This document shows positions 18,384 through 28,134 of a DNA stretch of 44,021 nucleotides, one piece after another (the first letter of the stretch is position 1; the number at the start of each line of letters is the position of its first letter). Source of the stretch: JAAYKT01 sp964408955 (lineage in GTDB: Bacteria > Bacillota > Clostridia > Lutisporales > Lutisporaceae); NCBI GenBank assembly GCA_964408955.1, contig CAYPBK010000017.1:1-44021 (forward strand), given 5' to 3'. The notes beneath the pieces were generated by a model. The model saw nothing but the letters and a program-made list of their open reading frames with translations. It searched no databases and was not told the DNA's origin. Position numbers and translations under genes: made by a program.

Positions 18384-20152
18384 AAGTCTCCTTCATATTT
18401 TGTAATTAAAGGATTGAAATAAGAGTCAATTTCTCTTATATAATTATCAAAAGCTTCCATACTATCATTGGTTGTATTGTATTTCATGGATACTATATTA
18501 AAAAATAATGTATCGTCCTTTACCTTCCCTATGGGAACTCCTTTTTTAATTGCAGCCAGTGCTCTTTCATAAAGGTGATCTATTACTTTCATCATGTTAT
18601 ATTGCTTTTTTAAAGACACATTGGCGTCTTCCTTGTGATATGCATTTTGTTGTAAATACCCTGTCCTTATTACTCTTGAAATTTCAAGTATAAGCCTTTG
18701 ATCGTCAGGCAGAATATCCTCACCTACAAGCTTCACGATTTCCGCAAGCTTGTGTTCTTCTCTCAGTATGCTCAGCAGCTTTGCCCTTAGCTTCGGCATT
18801 TCGGGAGATACATTCTCCTCATACCATATCTCTAAATCTGAAATATAGCTTGTATAGGAATTTATCCAATTAATTGCCGGGTAATGTCTGGAGTATGCTA
18901 ATGCTTTATCCAAAGCAAGAAAAGTTCCTACCACCCTTTTTGTATTTTGTGTTACCGGCTCAGAGAAATCTCCTCCTGCCGGTGATACCGCTCCTATTAT
19001 AGTAATTGAGCCTTCCTTCCCGGAGAATGTTTTTACATCCCCCGCCCTTTCATAAAACTGTGCAAGCCTGGAGGGAAGGTAAGCGGGATAGCCTTCTTCT
19101 GCCGGCATCTCTTCCAGACGACCGGATATTTCTCTCAAAGCCTCAGCCCACCTGGACGTAGAATCAGCCATTATTGCGATATCGTAACCCATATCTCTAT
19201 AATATTCCGCGATTGTTATACCTGTATATATGGAAGCTTCCCTCGCCGCCACAGGCATATTTGACGTATTAGCTATGAGCACAGTTCGATTCATTAGCGG
19301 CTCACCGCTGCGTGGATCTATGAGTTTAGGAAAATCCTCCAGAACCTCTGTCATCTCATTCCCTCTCTCACCGCAGCCGATATAAACAATAATATCCGCA
19401 TTGCTCCATTTAGCCAATTGGTGTTGGGTCATGGTTTTTCCCGTCCCGAACCCACCCGGTATGGCTGCCGTACCGCCTTTGGCAAGAGGAAAAAATGTAT
19501 CAATAACCCTTTGCCCTGTTACCAGCAATTTTTCTATGGGGTTTCTTTTTAATACAGGTCTTGCTTCTCTGACAGACCATTCCTGATACATTTTTAATTC
19601 ATATTTATCGACTCCGTCATCCAATATCAAAAGGACATGCTCTAAATTATATTCGCCGTCTTTTTCAACAAATATTACTTTGCCTTCTTTATCCGGAGGC
19701 ACCATAAGCCTATGATTTATTGAAGTACTCTCTTGCACCTCGCCAAATACCTCTCCCGATTTTAGCACATCACCTTCTGATACCAATAGCTTTACTTCCC
19801 ATATTTTTTCAAGGTCAAGAGATGATAAGCCCAATCCTTCCGGGATATAGTCTATACCTTTGTGATATATGTCAAGGAGAGGTCTTTCTATTCCGTCAAA
19901 TATGTTGCCTATTATACCGGGACCCAGCTTTACCATAAGGGGTTTTCCTGTTTCAAATATTGAACCCCCGGCTTTTAAACCTGCTGTTTCCTCGTAGACC
20001 TGTATTGTTGCAATGCCGCTGTTTAGTGAAATTATTTCCCCGATAAGCTTATTCTCACCTACCAAAACCATTTCCCGCATTTTAAATCTTTCCATATTCT
20101 CGGCTTTTATTACAGGTCCGTTTATTGAAATTATTTTCCCTAAGCCGTTCAT
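18380..20152 (-). CDS. ntpA: V-type ATP synthase catalytic subunit A
   Basis: Catalytic head subunit that hydrolyses or makes ATP. 590 residues, normal length. P-loop GGFGTGKT at 233-240 (most relatives have GPFGSGKT, so the second residue differs), IGCGERGNEM after it, and the extra non-homologous insert region (about 110-190) that marks V/A-type A subunits. The start overlaps the subunit E stop (ATGA), and the stop overlaps the B start, so E, A and B are coupled. Confidence 0.97.
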   Translation of the reverse strand: MNGLGKIISINGPVIKAENMERFKMREMVLVGENKLIGEIISLNSGIATIQVYEETAGLKAGGSIFETGKPLMVKLGPGIIGNIFDGIERPLLDIYHKGIDYIPEGLGLSSLDLEKIWEVKLLVSEGDVLKSGEVFGEVQESTSINHRLMVPPDKEGKVIFVEKDGEYNLEHVLLILDDGVDKYELKMYQEWSVREARPVLKRNPIEKLLVTGQRVIDTFFPLAKGGTAAIPGGFGTGKTMTQHQLAKWSNADIIVYIGCGERGNEMTEVLEDFPKLIDPRSGEPLMNRTVLIANTSNMPVAAREASIYTGITIAEYYRDMGYDIAIMADSTSRWAEALREISGRLEEMPAEEGYPAYLPSRLAQFYERAGDVKTFSGKEGSITIIGAVSPAGGDFSEPVTQNTKRVVGTFLALDKALAYSRHYPAINWINSYTSYISDLEIWYEENVSPEMPKLRAKLLSILREEHKLAEIVKLVGEDILPDDQRLILEISRVIRTGYLQQNAYHKEDANVSLKKQYNMMKVIDHLYERALAAIKKGVPIGKVKDDTLFFNIVSMKYNTTNDSMEAFDNYIREIDSYFNPLITKYEGDL

Positions 20153-20778
20153 GCTAACACCCCGTCCAGTTCTTTATAAAGCAATTGTCCCGCATAACCT
20201 TTACCTTCATATAAAAGGCACTTTATGCTTAAATCGAATATCATGCCAAAATCCTTATCTGCTATAATAAATCCACCTATAATATCGCCTTTACTTTCCA
20301 TAAACTCTATGTTTATTTGCTTATTAGATTTATCAGCCTCTTCTTTGAATAAATTACTATACGGGTTTATATCTTTTTTTAAAAGGCTTATGGATATATT
20401 TTGACCTTTTACAAGCATCAATGTTTTTTCCAAACTCTTTTTTAGAAAATCCTTATACTTATCACTTTCAACAAAGGCTTCACACCAAACTCTAAGGGAG
20501 CTGTGCAAATCTGCCAATAGCTTTTCTTTTGTTTTATATATTTCTTCATCTGCATCCTTTTGTATTTTTGCAATCATTGTTTTCTTTTTAAATTGTGCTT
20601 TGCTTTCTCTTTCCTCTATAATCGCTTTTATTTGCTTTTCATGAGCCTTTCTTTCCTTTATAAGCTTTTCTTCCATAGTCCTGACAAGCTCATTTCTTTT
20701 TATATCCCAATCCTCTTCTATATGTTCGAATAATATTCTTTTAAATAATTCCAGCTTGCCTTCTACTGTTACCGGCAT
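20149..20778 (-). CDS. ntpE: V-type ATP synthase subunit E
   Basis: Peripheral stalk subunit. 209 residues: a long charged coiled coil (about 10-95, rich in Lys and Glu) that pairs with the G/H-type subunit, then a globular C-terminal domain that caps the head (from about 100, ending KCLLYEGKGYAGQLLY). Stop overlaps the subunit A start. Low sequence conservation is normal here; the call rests on layout and operon position. Confidence 0.88.
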   Translation of the reverse strand: MPVTVEGKLELFKRILFEHIEEDWDIKRNELVRTMEEKLIKERKAHEKQIKAIIEERESKAQFKKKTMIAKIQKDADEEIYKTKEKLLADLHSSLRVWCEAFVESDKYKDFLKKSLEKTLMLVKGQNISISLLKKDINPYSNLFKEEADKSNKQINIEFMESKGDIIGGFIIADKDFGMIFDLSIKCLLYEGKGYAGQLLYKELDGVLA

Positions 20779-20791
20779 GTTATCAGACTCC

Positions 20792-21100
20792 TTATATTTT
20801 TAATCCAATGGATTCCTTAATATTTCTTGTGATGAAATCTTTATCTCTCCTAAGACCATTCCTCCCGGGTATAATAGTTACAATGGGCATCTTAGGATTC
20901 ACTTTCATCTTATTTACTTCTTTTTTTAGATTCTCTGCAATTGATTCTGTAAGAAGGATTATCCCTACCTCTGAATCAGTGGAAGCCTTTAAAAGCTCTT
21001 CCCTAGCTTTTTCAACATCATGCACCACTACACCTTTGATACCTGCTAACCTAAATCCGATAAAAGCGTCTGCATGATCGCTTATAATATACATTTTCAC
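20792..21100 (-). CDS. ntpG: V-type ATP synthase subunit F
   Basis: Small central-stalk regulatory subunit (called NtpG in Enterococcus, F elsewhere). 102 residues with the CheY-like fold: YIISDHADAFIGFRLAG at the N-terminus, GIILLTE mid-protein and PIVTIIPGRNG. GTG at 21100 is used as start because AGGTG lies 6 bases upstream; the ATG at 21094 is too far from it. Lies between K and E in the operon. Confidence 0.9.
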   Translation of the reverse strand: MKMYIISDHADAFIGFRLAGIKGVVVHDVEKAREELLKASTDSEVGIILLTESIAENLKKEVNKMKVNPKMPIVTIIPGRNGLRRDKDFITRNIKESIGLKI

Positions 21101-21112
21101 TGTTTACACCTT

Positions 21113-21532
21113 CTATAGTTTACCAAGAATCATTATAGATACTATAAGACCATAAATTGCTATACCTTCTGCAAGCCCAACGAATATAAGGGTTTTGCCA
21201 AGTATACCGGGGTCCTCAGAAACGGCGCCTAAAGCTGACGAGCCCACAGCTCCAACAGCATATCCCGCTCCGATAGTTGCCAAACCGGTGGACACGGCGG
21301 CTGCAATAAAGCCAAGACCCGATGCCGGATTATCCGGACCTGCTGCGAAAACCACCTGGGGCACAAGTACAAACATGAACATTAGAATTAAAGCTATATA
21401 TGAGCCCAAGCTTACTCTCATGGCATTTTTTATCTTCCTTTTATCTGTGCTCCCCTTCGAATCAAGCATTATAACACCACAGCCAATAGTTACTAAAACG
21501 ATTAAAACTGCAATTGCAATAACAGCGTACAT
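21113..21532 (-). CDS. ntpK: V-type ATP synthase subunit K (rotor c-ring)
   Basis: Membrane rotor subunit that carries the transported ion. 139 residues from the ATG at 21532, chosen because GGAGG is 6 bases upstream; the longer TTG frame contains that site. Three or four membrane segments: an N-terminal pair (about 1-25 and 42-65) and a conserved hairpin with GLATIGAGYAVGAVGSSALG and GLAEGIAIYGL. The Glu in AEG (Glu122) is the ion carrier. The residue after it is Gly, not Ser/Thr as in well-known Na+ c-rings, which leans slightly to protons, but this cannot be settled here. Confidence 0.92.
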   Translation of the reverse strand: MYAVIAIAVLIVLVTIGCGVIMLDSKGSTDKRKIKNAMRVSLGSYIALILMFMFVLVPQVVFAAGPDNPASGLGFIAAAVSTGLATIGAGYAVGAVGSSALGAVSEDPGILGKTLIFVGLAEGIAIYGLIVSIMILGKL

Positions 21533-21565
21533 AATTTTTCCTCCTATCAACTTCTATAATTAAAA

Positions 21566-23545
21566 TTATTTATTAAAATTATTTGAATAATCCAGCTTTG
21601 CCGGCATATATTTTATACCTTTACCTGTGTAGTATCTGGAAAAAAGCTCATAGTATTCCAATCTCAAGCCTTGAATAAATACAATAAGCCCTTCCAAACC
21701 TATGATAACAACATTTCCTAAAATCAGAATAATAATCCCCCCAAAACCGGAATTTATCATCCCTGCCATGGTTTCAAAGGCCAGATACAAGCCTGCATGA
21801 TTTAAAGCAAAGGCGCCTACTCTGACAAAGGATATGGTGTTGGATAAAAATGATAGAAGAGTCTCTACCACCCCGAAACCAGCCTCAGTGTAGTAATTCG
21901 TAATTCCTTCCTTATGCAATTTCTCTGACCCCTTGATTTTATTCGCAATGGGTTGTTTAAAAACATTAATTAACAATAAAACAATCATGGTTATTATAAA
22001 AAAGCTAAAAGGCAGATTTACAATTGATAGCTGGCTATTTAAAATAGCTATTATTAAAGTGATAAAAAATAAAAAACCCGTAAGACCTTCCCGACCAAAT
22101 AAACCTTCTTCCAAATCCCTTCTGTTTAAATTATTAATCAAGCTATATATAAAGCCCACCGTCATGAGGGTAATACCCAAGCCTATAGCAAGCATCAACA
22201 TAGTGTTAATATTTGCCATTGGTTTTATAAAAAGGGCGGGTAAAATATGCTCATTGCCAAACACACTCCCATATAAAAAGCCGAATACTATAGAGCTTCC
22301 CCCCAGCCTTGTAAGAACGCCACCAAATTCTATGCTTTTTTTCTTCATAATTAAATATAAGCCCGCCAAAAGGATTACAAAGCCTTGACCTACATCTCCA
22401 AACATCGCACCGAAAAGCAACATATAGCTCAGTCCGAAAAATGCGGTTGGATCCGCCTCATCATAAGAAGGAAGTCCATACATGCCTATTAAAGTCTCAA
22501 AGGGCCTTATAAGCCAATTGTTCTTAAACTTTGTTGGAGGTGCCTTTGCGGCTTCCTCGGGTTTTGCATCATCCACTGATAAAATTAAATTGTCAAAACA
22601 GCTATTAAGCTTTCTTTGTAGTGCTTCAATTCTACTGCTGGGCACATATCCGAAAAGAAAGAATAGCCTTTTTCCTATGGCACCTTCTTTTTTTACTGCT
22701 TCCACTTCTTTTTCCAGTTTCATAGCCATATGAACTTTTTTAGCCAAAGGTAAAATACTGTTTTTCCTACTTTTAATTGTATTTTTCAATCCCTCTATCT
22801 TTTCATTTATTGATTTAATATCTTCGTTTAAAACATTAATAATTTCAACGGCTGATCCCGTGTACTCTTTTGGCAACGGCAGCTCTTGGCAGTTTAATGA
22901 TGTCAAAAGTCTTTCTATCTCCCCACCTAAGGATTTGGGGGTTGCAGTCATTAATATTACATTATCACCGATGGTTTCAAGCCTAAACATCAACGAGGGA
23001 ATATTTTCATAATCCCCTTTAAGTCTGCTATAATTCTCTCTTGAAATTCTAAGCATTCTAAAATCCAAGTATTTCATGCCAAGCAATTCCTCTATTTTCA
23101 TTTGAAGGTTTTGTAAATATTTAAGGTTACTGATATAACTTTCTTTTTTTAATACCTGCTTTTTATTCTCTTCTATTTCCTCGCATAACTCCTTTACGAA
23201 GCTGTATTCCTCCTCTATGTCTTTGACCATTTTGTTATAATCATTATCTATGTCAATGATGTTATTATCATTTATAAACTTTAAATTAAATATTTCATCC
23301 AAAGCTTTTATGATTTCTTCTTCCTTTGCAAAATCCTTGGTTTCTTGATAAGACCGAAGATTAATGGATTCCTCAATCGCTTCTATATTTTCCTCAGAGG
23401 CACTGAGCTTAAAGTGGTTGGAGTTCACCTCAGCCAAGGCATTGAGCATATGCATACTGCCATTTAGTACAATGGCTTTGCATACCTTGTCGATATCATC
23501 AATTTTCCCAACTATTCCAACTGTTTTCATCTTTTCTATTGCCAT
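21566..23545 (-). CDS. ntpI: V-type ATP synthase subunit I
   Basis: Membrane stator subunit that holds the ion half-channels. 659 residues: a cytoplasmic N-terminal half (about 1-330) with long coiled coils and a C-terminal half with about seven or eight membrane segments. Family motifs include YGLPSYDEADPTAFFG, FGAMFGDVGQG and LSFLSNTISFVRVGAFALNHAGL, where the Arg is the essential channel residue. A GGAGG site precedes the ATG. Lies between C and K. Confidence 0.95.
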   Translation of the reverse strand: MAIEKMKTVGIVGKIDDIDKVCKAIVLNGSMHMLNALAEVNSNHFKLSASEENIEAIEESINLRSYQETKDFAKEEEIIKALDEIFNLKFINDNNIIDIDNDYNKMVKDIEEEYSFVKELCEEIEENKKQVLKKESYISNLKYLQNLQMKIEELLGMKYLDFRMLRISRENYSRLKGDYENIPSLMFRLETIGDNVILMTATPKSLGGEIERLLTSLNCQELPLPKEYTGSAVEIINVLNEDIKSINEKIEGLKNTIKSRKNSILPLAKKVHMAMKLEKEVEAVKKEGAIGKRLFFLFGYVPSSRIEALQRKLNSCFDNLILSVDDAKPEEAAKAPPTKFKNNWLIRPFETLIGMYGLPSYDEADPTAFFGLSYMLLFGAMFGDVGQGFVILLAGLYLIMKKKSIEFGGVLTRLGGSSIVFGFLYGSVFGNEHILPALFIKPMANINTMLMLAIGLGITLMTVGFIYSLINNLNRRDLEEGLFGREGLTGFLFFITLIIAILNSQLSIVNLPFSFFIITMIVLLLINVFKQPIANKIKGSEKLHKEGITNYYTEAGFGVVETLLSFLSNTISFVRVGAFALNHAGLYLAFETMAGMINSGFGGIIILILGNVVIIGLEGLIVFIQGLRLEYYELFSRYYTGKGIKYMPAKLDYSNNFNK

Positions 23546-23558
23546 ATATATGCCTCCT

Positions 23559-24605
23559 TTACCCTATATTTTTTATCAGATATTTCTTGCCTTCGTCGAC
23601 CGCCATTCCGTATCTGACAATTTCTATAATAGATATTATGTCTTTTGTTTCAAATTCAAGAAGCAAAATAAATATAACCGTATTTACAATATTCATATTT
23701 GTTTTACTGTCAATGCTTTGAAGCTTATAATACAAATACCTGTATATTCTTCTGTCCATAAAAATATCAGTTGATTCATCATCCTTGAATAAAAAGTCAT
23801 AATCAGTTTCCTTCGCTTCTTTTATAAAATCAGAAACACTATTTGCGTAGCAAAGACTTTTTATCCTTTTAAAGCTTAAAGTATGATATAAATTTATGGT
23901 GTAGCTGAGGAGCAGCATGGGCTCAATATTATAAAATTTCTTGCCTCTATACAACCATTGCATGTTTAATACGTCACCTATGATTCCATAAATATGTTTG
24001 ACGGCTTTTTGATCCTTCTGGGACAGCTTAGATTGCTTTTCTTGTAAAATACTGTAATAAGCAAGATCCAATGTCATCTCAAACCTGAAAAGGTTTTCCT
24101 TTCTATTATTATCAATAAGGGGCTTTGTATATTTATCAAATACTGTGCCTTCCAGCGCAATTATTATGTCTTTCACTGATTTTGAACTCATAACCTTATC
24201 GGGATCTGCTTTACTGTATTTACCTATAAAAACATGAGATTCATAATCTCTAATGCTTTCCACATTATAAACATCTCTGGCTAGGTCCTTTAAATCTTCA
24301 ATCTCGTATTTGGCATAAAAAGTTTTTATAAATTCTTTATTATCGCCGTTGTAGTAATACATTATTTTATCTATGCTTCTAACAATGCTTTCTTTTATAC
24401 GGCCTTCCAAGGTTCCTCTGCGGATACCGGAAACATTTTCGTCAAAAAGCACTTCACTGTAATCAGTGTTGTTTTTTAAATATTGCGCACATCCTTTGAT
24501 GCTGGTTTCATTAAGAAGGTTTAAATAATCCTCTTTACTAAGAAACCGGCTACTCATAGCTTTTAATTTTGCGTTTATGGCAGCATGTTTTCTTACAGAA
24601 TCCAT
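23559..24605 (-). CDS. ntpC: V-type ATP synthase subunit C
   Basis: Socket subunit that connects the central shaft to the c-ring (yeast subunit d family). 348 residues, almost all helical, with AINAKLKAMSSRFLSKEDYLNLL near the start in two parts and a YYSILQEKQ segment mid-protein. The start is 2 bases after the stop of the G/H-type gene. In many Clostridia C follows E; here it comes before I, an unusual order. Confidence 0.88.
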   Translation of the reverse strand: MDSVRKHAAINAKLKAMSSRFLSKEDYLNLLNETSIKGCAQYLKNNTDYSEVLFDENVSGIRRGTLEGRIKESIVRSIDKIMYYYNGDNKEFIKTFYAKYEIEDLKDLARDVYNVESIRDYESHVFIGKYSKADPDKVMSSKSVKDIIIALEGTVFDKYTKPLIDNNRKENLFRFEMTLDLAYYSILQEKQSKLSQKDQKAVKHIYGIIGDVLNMQWLYRGKKFYNIEPMLLLSYTINLYHTLSFKRIKSLCYANSVSDFIKEAKETDYDFLFKDDESTDIFMDRRIYRYLYYKLQSIDSKTNMNIVNTVIFILLLEFETKDIISIIEIVRYGMAVDEGKKYLIKNIG

Positions 24606-24607
24606 AA

Positions 24608-24937
24608 TTAATCAGACTCCATATCAAATAATTCAAATATTGCTTTTTTTATTATTTCTGCTTTTATATCTTTATATTTCTTTTCCAATGCTTTTATGGT
24701 TGTATCTTTATTTTCTGCTATCGCACCGGCATCTTTTTCTACATCCAAAAAAGCTTTTTCCATATACTCTTCTTCCTTTGCTTTCTCTTCTTCCAACACT
24801 ACTGTCATTTTCTTTTCTTCATCATCATAGCTATCCTTTAAACTGTTGAATTCCAACTCCTTTTTCTCATTCACTTTTGATGCAATATTGTCTACGTATA
24901 CTAAATCATTCAAAATTTTTTCCAATTCCAATTCCAA
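24608..24937 (-). CDS. V-type ATP synthase G/H-like stalk subunit
   Basis: A 109-residue protein that is nearly all charged coiled coil, as expected for the peripheral stalk partner of subunit E (NtpF/AhaH type). The start is TTG, with GGGTG 5 bases upstream; two more in-frame TTG codons follow within 8 codons, so the exact start is not certain. First gene of the operon. Sequence similarity in this family is weak, so the call rests on length, composition and position. Confidence 0.75.
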   Translation of the reverse strand: MELELEKILNDLVYVDNIASKVNEKKELEFNSLKDSYDDEEKKMTVVLEEEKAKEEEYMEKAFLDVEKDAGAIAENKDTTIKALEKKYKDIKAEIIKKAIFELFDMESD

Positions 24938-24983
24938 AAAAACACCCGCTTTTAATCAAATATATATTTTAAAAATAAGTTTA

Positions 24984-25012
24984 ATTATGTAACTTTAACT
25001 CCTATATGTCAA
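24984..25012 (-). promoter_or_regulatory. Promoter of the V-type ATPase operon
   Basis: On the minus strand, an exact TTGACA (25007-25012), a 17-base spacer and CATAAT (24984-24989), about 47 bases before the first start codon. Strong vegetative type. Confidence 0.75.
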
Positions 25013-25269
25013 AACCTATACTTTTTATTGTTTTATCAAAATACTTCAAATCACTTTGTTTTTACTAGTTAAAATACCCTTAATATATTTTTATATGCTT
25101 TAATGCGTTTTTACTTTAGTTCTCGTAAATATTATGAAGTTATAATGTTTGCTTGATGTAATATTGGTGATAACAAACGCAAAAATAGAAAAAACCAAGA
25201 AAAAATAAAATTTTTTGGTTTTTCGGCATAAAAAAAACTGCCCCGGGTTAAAGGGACAGTTTTTTAATT
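25013..25269. other. AT-rich intergenic region upstream of the V-ATPase promoter
   Basis: Beyond the M20 gene terminator it holds a second, A/T-only hairpin (AAAAACCAA at 25190-25198 with TTGGTTTTT at 25215-25223) and about 170 bases of very AT-rich sequence. No ORF or RNA gene is recognised. Confidence 0.5.
25231..25265 (-). terminator. Terminator after the M20 peptidase gene
   Basis: ACTGCCCC (25237-25244) and GGGACAGT (25253-25260) pair with one mismatch. On the minus strand the stem is followed by TTTTTTTTATG. It starts 5 bases from the peptidase stop. Confidence 0.8.
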
Positions 25270-26715
25270 CTATAGCTTCTTTATCAATCTTATATAAAAT
25301 GAAACCGTTTCCATTAATGCTTTAACTGTTATTCGTTCATCATTACCATGGATTAATCCCCTTTCTTCAAGGGACAAAGGCATGGCGGAGAATCTTAAAA
25401 CATTATCGCTAACAAGGCAAAAGTATTTTGCATCACTGGCTGCCAGCATTAAATAAGGTGCCACTATCACCCCCGGCCAAGTCTCCAATATAGCCTCCTC
25501 CACCATCTGCCAGCCTTCAGAAGATGTGCTTGAAATAGGCGTGGCCTTGTGTTCCTCTATGCTGGTTACTTGTATATCCGGATTATTGATAGATTTTTTA
25601 ATATGATTTAAAGCACTTTCTGGTGTGTCTGTAGTCATAAGCCGCAGATTCATCCCTATCTTTGCTTTTGGCGGCATGACATTGTATGCTTTGCTACCTT
25701 CCATCATTGTGGGTGCAACAGTAGTTCTTATAAGGGCATTTAACTCGCCCCCTTGCTTTCTAAAAAGCAATTTAAGCAAAGGTTCAAAGCACCACAAATT
25801 AGCGAAAACTAAACGATATCCAAAGGATGAATGTCTACCCAGCTTTTCAAACATCTCTTTTACTGCCGGAGATATATGCGCCTTAAAAGGACTTTTCTCC
25901 AGTTTTATCACGGCTTGTGCCAATTCACCTACCAAAGTTTGGGCAGGCGGAGCAGAGGAATGACCCCCTTTTCCCGACATTTCCAATACAACATCCATAT
26001 ATCCCTTTTCGCCTACTCCTATAAGGGCGCTTGGCGTGGTTACACCCGGGAAAACATTTTCTACAATTGCCCCTCCCTCATCAAGTACCAGTCTAGGTTT
26101 AATGCCTCTTTCCTTTAAAGCTTCTGCATTATCCTTGGCAGAGTTTACATCTATCTCCTCATCTCCGGCAAAGGACAAATATATGTCATTTTCCGGTATG
26201 AAGCCCTCCCCTATAAGCTTTTCTACTGCCTCAACCACCCCAAGAAGGGTTCCTTTAGTATCAAGAGTCCCCCGCCCCCATACTACTCCGTCTTCCAATA
26301 GTCCCTGAAAAGCAGGCTTTGTCCACATCTCTTCATCCACAGGCACCACATCATAATGAGCCATCAGCACCGTCGGGTCACCGTCAGTCTTACCGGGCCA
26401 GCGATAGAGAATGCCTAGGTCACCATGAAATTCTCTAGTACATACTTCGTGGAGCTCTGGATAGTTCCGTACGAGCATCTCTTTAAACTTATCAAATTCT
26501 TTATAATCAATTTTTGAGCGGTCAATATAAGATACGGTTTTATGCCTTATCATTTCTTGAAATCTTTCAATAATTGCCCTTTCCGTATCCGGATCTTCTA
26601 TGCCTGTAGAAATCTGCTTGACTTCTTTTGACTTTTCCGGCTTGAACATTATCCCACGAATTAAAATTATTGCAGCGAATATACCCAATGCACCTAAAAC
26701 TATGTACATCATCAT
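25270..26715 (-). CDS. Membrane-anchored M20 family metallopeptidase
   Basis: A two-zinc M20 peptidase or deacylase, 481 residues from the ATG at 26715, chosen because GGAGG is 6 bases upstream; the frame stays open further but lacks a signal. Residues 3-22 are an N-terminal membrane anchor (YIVLGALGIFAAIILI). The metal and catalytic set is complete: HYD at 120-122, Asp152 in WGRGTLDTKG, the DEE at 185-187, HSSAPP in the dimerisation lid, and HGNDERI near the end. The anchor and length recall the CPS1/PM20D1 branch, which handles dipeptides or N-acyl amino acids. It follows the YfcC permease by 17 bases, so it likely hydrolyses a substrate which that permease brings in or a product it sends out. 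Confidence 0.9.
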   Translation of the reverse strand: MMMYIVLGALGIFAAIILIRGIMFKPEKSKEVKQISTGIEDPDTERAIIERFQEMIRHKTVSYIDRSKIDYKEFDKFKEMLVRNYPELHEVCTREFHGDLGILYRWPGKTDGDPTVLMAHYDVVPVDEEMWTKPAFQGLLEDGVVWGRGTLDTKGTLLGVVEAVEKLIGEGFIPENDIYLSFAGDEEIDVNSAKDNAEALKERGIKPRLVLDEGGAIVENVFPGVTTPSALIGVGEKGYMDVVLEMSGKGGHSSAPPAQTLVGELAQAVIKLEKSPFKAHISPAVKEMFEKLGRHSSFGYRLVFANLWCFEPLLKLLFRKQGGELNALIRTTVAPTMMEGSKAYNVMPPKAKIGMNLRLMTTDTPESALNHIKKSINNPDIQVTSIEEHKATPISSTSSEGWQMVEEAILETWPGVIVAPYLMLAASDAKYFCLVSDNVLRFSAMPLSLEERGLIHGNDERITVKALMETVSFYIRLIKKL

Positions 26716-26732
26716 ATCTATAACCTCCAATC

Positions 26733-28097
26733 TTACAGACCATAGCCTGTCATGTAGGCAATGGTAAGCCATAAAAGCGAAAGAAGCATCAGTACGCCAT
26801 GAAGCGCAATGGTAAATTTGAGCCATTTGCCATAGCTCACTTGAACCAAACCAAGAGCTATGAGGAGCACTGCATTTGTTGGATAAAGAACATTAGAAAA
26901 CCCATCTCCGAATTGAAACGCAAGCACCGCCACTTGCCTTCCGACTCCAAGTAAATCCATAATAGGGACGAGTATTGGCATAAGGATAAAAGCTTTTGCA
27001 CTTCCTGAACCGATGAAAAAGTTAAGACCCATAATAACAAGAAATATAATATAAATTGCCATCAGAGGCGATGTGTTTGTAATGTTTCGTGAAATATAAT
27101 ATAGTATAGTACCCAGGATATGACCTTCAATCATGATATGCTTGACGCCTGTGGCAAGTAAGATTAGAAATATTGCAGGAGAAAGATCCTTGGCTCCTAT
27201 AGCAAATTGCTTTATAACCCATTTAGTATCTCCCGTTGAAATAATACCTACTCCGATTCCTCCTACTAAAAAAACAATACCTATTATGGGCAAAGTGAAA
27301 TCCCTTAATGACTCTACAAAAGGCGTTGCGCCAACAAATAAAAGCATAAAGGACATTAGAGAAATAAAAAACAAATATGCTTTTCTAGGTACTGTTTCCC
27401 CAAGGTTTAATTCTTCTTCAGTTTCTTCTATTCGATGTTTCTTTGTTCTTTTATATAGGAAAGCCACTAAAAGAACGTAAACTGATAAAAAAACAAAAGC
27501 CCTAAATAAAGCTCCTGAAAATATCGGCAGCTCCGCAATCCCCTGAGCCACCCCAATGGTAAAAGGATTAGTGATAGCCGCAGAAAATCCCAAGCCCGTT
27601 GCCAGAATGCTGACACCCAGCCCCGTCAAATCGTCCCAGCCCATTCTCCTTGTAAGCATGATAATGAGCGGTACTAAAGGTACGGCTTCCTCAAAAACAC
27701 CGATAAAAGCACCCAGTGACATAAACGCAAGAGTAATAAATGAAAGAAGTGCAAACTCGTTATCTTTAAATCTTTTAACAATACTAATAATTATTCCTTC
27801 TATTAATCCCGTTACCTTAAGCAGATGTATCGCGCCGCCGATGATTAATAAAAACATTATAATAGCAATTACCATAGCACCTGAATCACTGAATAAAACC
27901 AAAATCGGAGCTCCAATCCATGTAAGTATGGGAATTCCCTGCCGTTCACTTTCCGTAAATATCATGGTATTAGAATCGAAATCGCCGCTAGGTATTAAAT
28001 AAGTTAACAGTCCCGTAAAAAAAATCATAATGACCAGTATAATTGCAGTACTTAGAAAAATCCTTACCTCCGGTTTATTATGAGAAATAGAGTTCAA
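26733..28097 (-). CDS. YfcC-family permease
   Basis: An integral membrane transporter of 454 residues with about 12 membrane segments. The family opening LTYLIPSGDFD, the GAFIGVFEEAVPLVPL segment and GFSNVLYPTNAVLLIALGL are typical of YfcC, a branch of the short-chain dicarboxylate/AbgT-like ion transporters. Reported or proposed substrates are peptides, amino acids such as arginine/ornithine, or dicarboxylates; the one here is unknown. Start TTG at 28097 with a strong AGGAGGGGGAGG 5 bases upstream. Pairing with the M20 enzyme favours a peptide or acyl-amino-acid substrate. Confidence 0.85.
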   Translation of the reverse strand: MNSISHNKPEVRIFLSTAIILVIMIFFTGLLTYLIPSGDFDSNTMIFTESERQGIPILTWIGAPILVLFSDSGAMVIAIIMFLLIIGGAIHLLKVTGLIEGIIISIVKRFKDNEFALLSFITLAFMSLGAFIGVFEEAVPLVPLIIMLTRRMGWDDLTGLGVSILATGLGFSAAITNPFTIGVAQGIAELPIFSGALFRAFVFLSVYVLLVAFLYKRTKKHRIEETEEELNLGETVPRKAYLFFISLMSFMLLFVGATPFVESLRDFTLPIIGIVFLVGGIGVGIISTGDTKWVIKQFAIGAKDLSPAIFLILLATGVKHIMIEGHILGTILYYISRNITNTSPLMAIYIIFLVIMGLNFFIGSGSAKAFILMPILVPIMDLLGVGRQVAVLAFQFGDGFSNVLYPTNAVLLIALGLVQVSYGKWLKFTIALHGVLMLLSLLWLTIAYMTGYGL

Positions 28098-28134
28098 AAA
28101 TACCTCCCCCTCCTAATAATATATTAGTCATTAT

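Noticed and set aside
21933..22388. 151-residue plus-strand ORF opposite the V-ATPase I gene
   Set aside because: Antisense shadow of a membrane-protein gene, no start signal, no recognisable domain.
26716..26826. N-terminal extension of the M20 enzyme
   Set aside because: The extra 37 residues overlap the YfcC gene end and precede the GGAGG site; the membrane anchor starts properly at 26715.
27556..28002. 148-residue plus-strand ORF opposite the YfcC gene
   Set aside because: Antisense shadow; no start signal and no domain.
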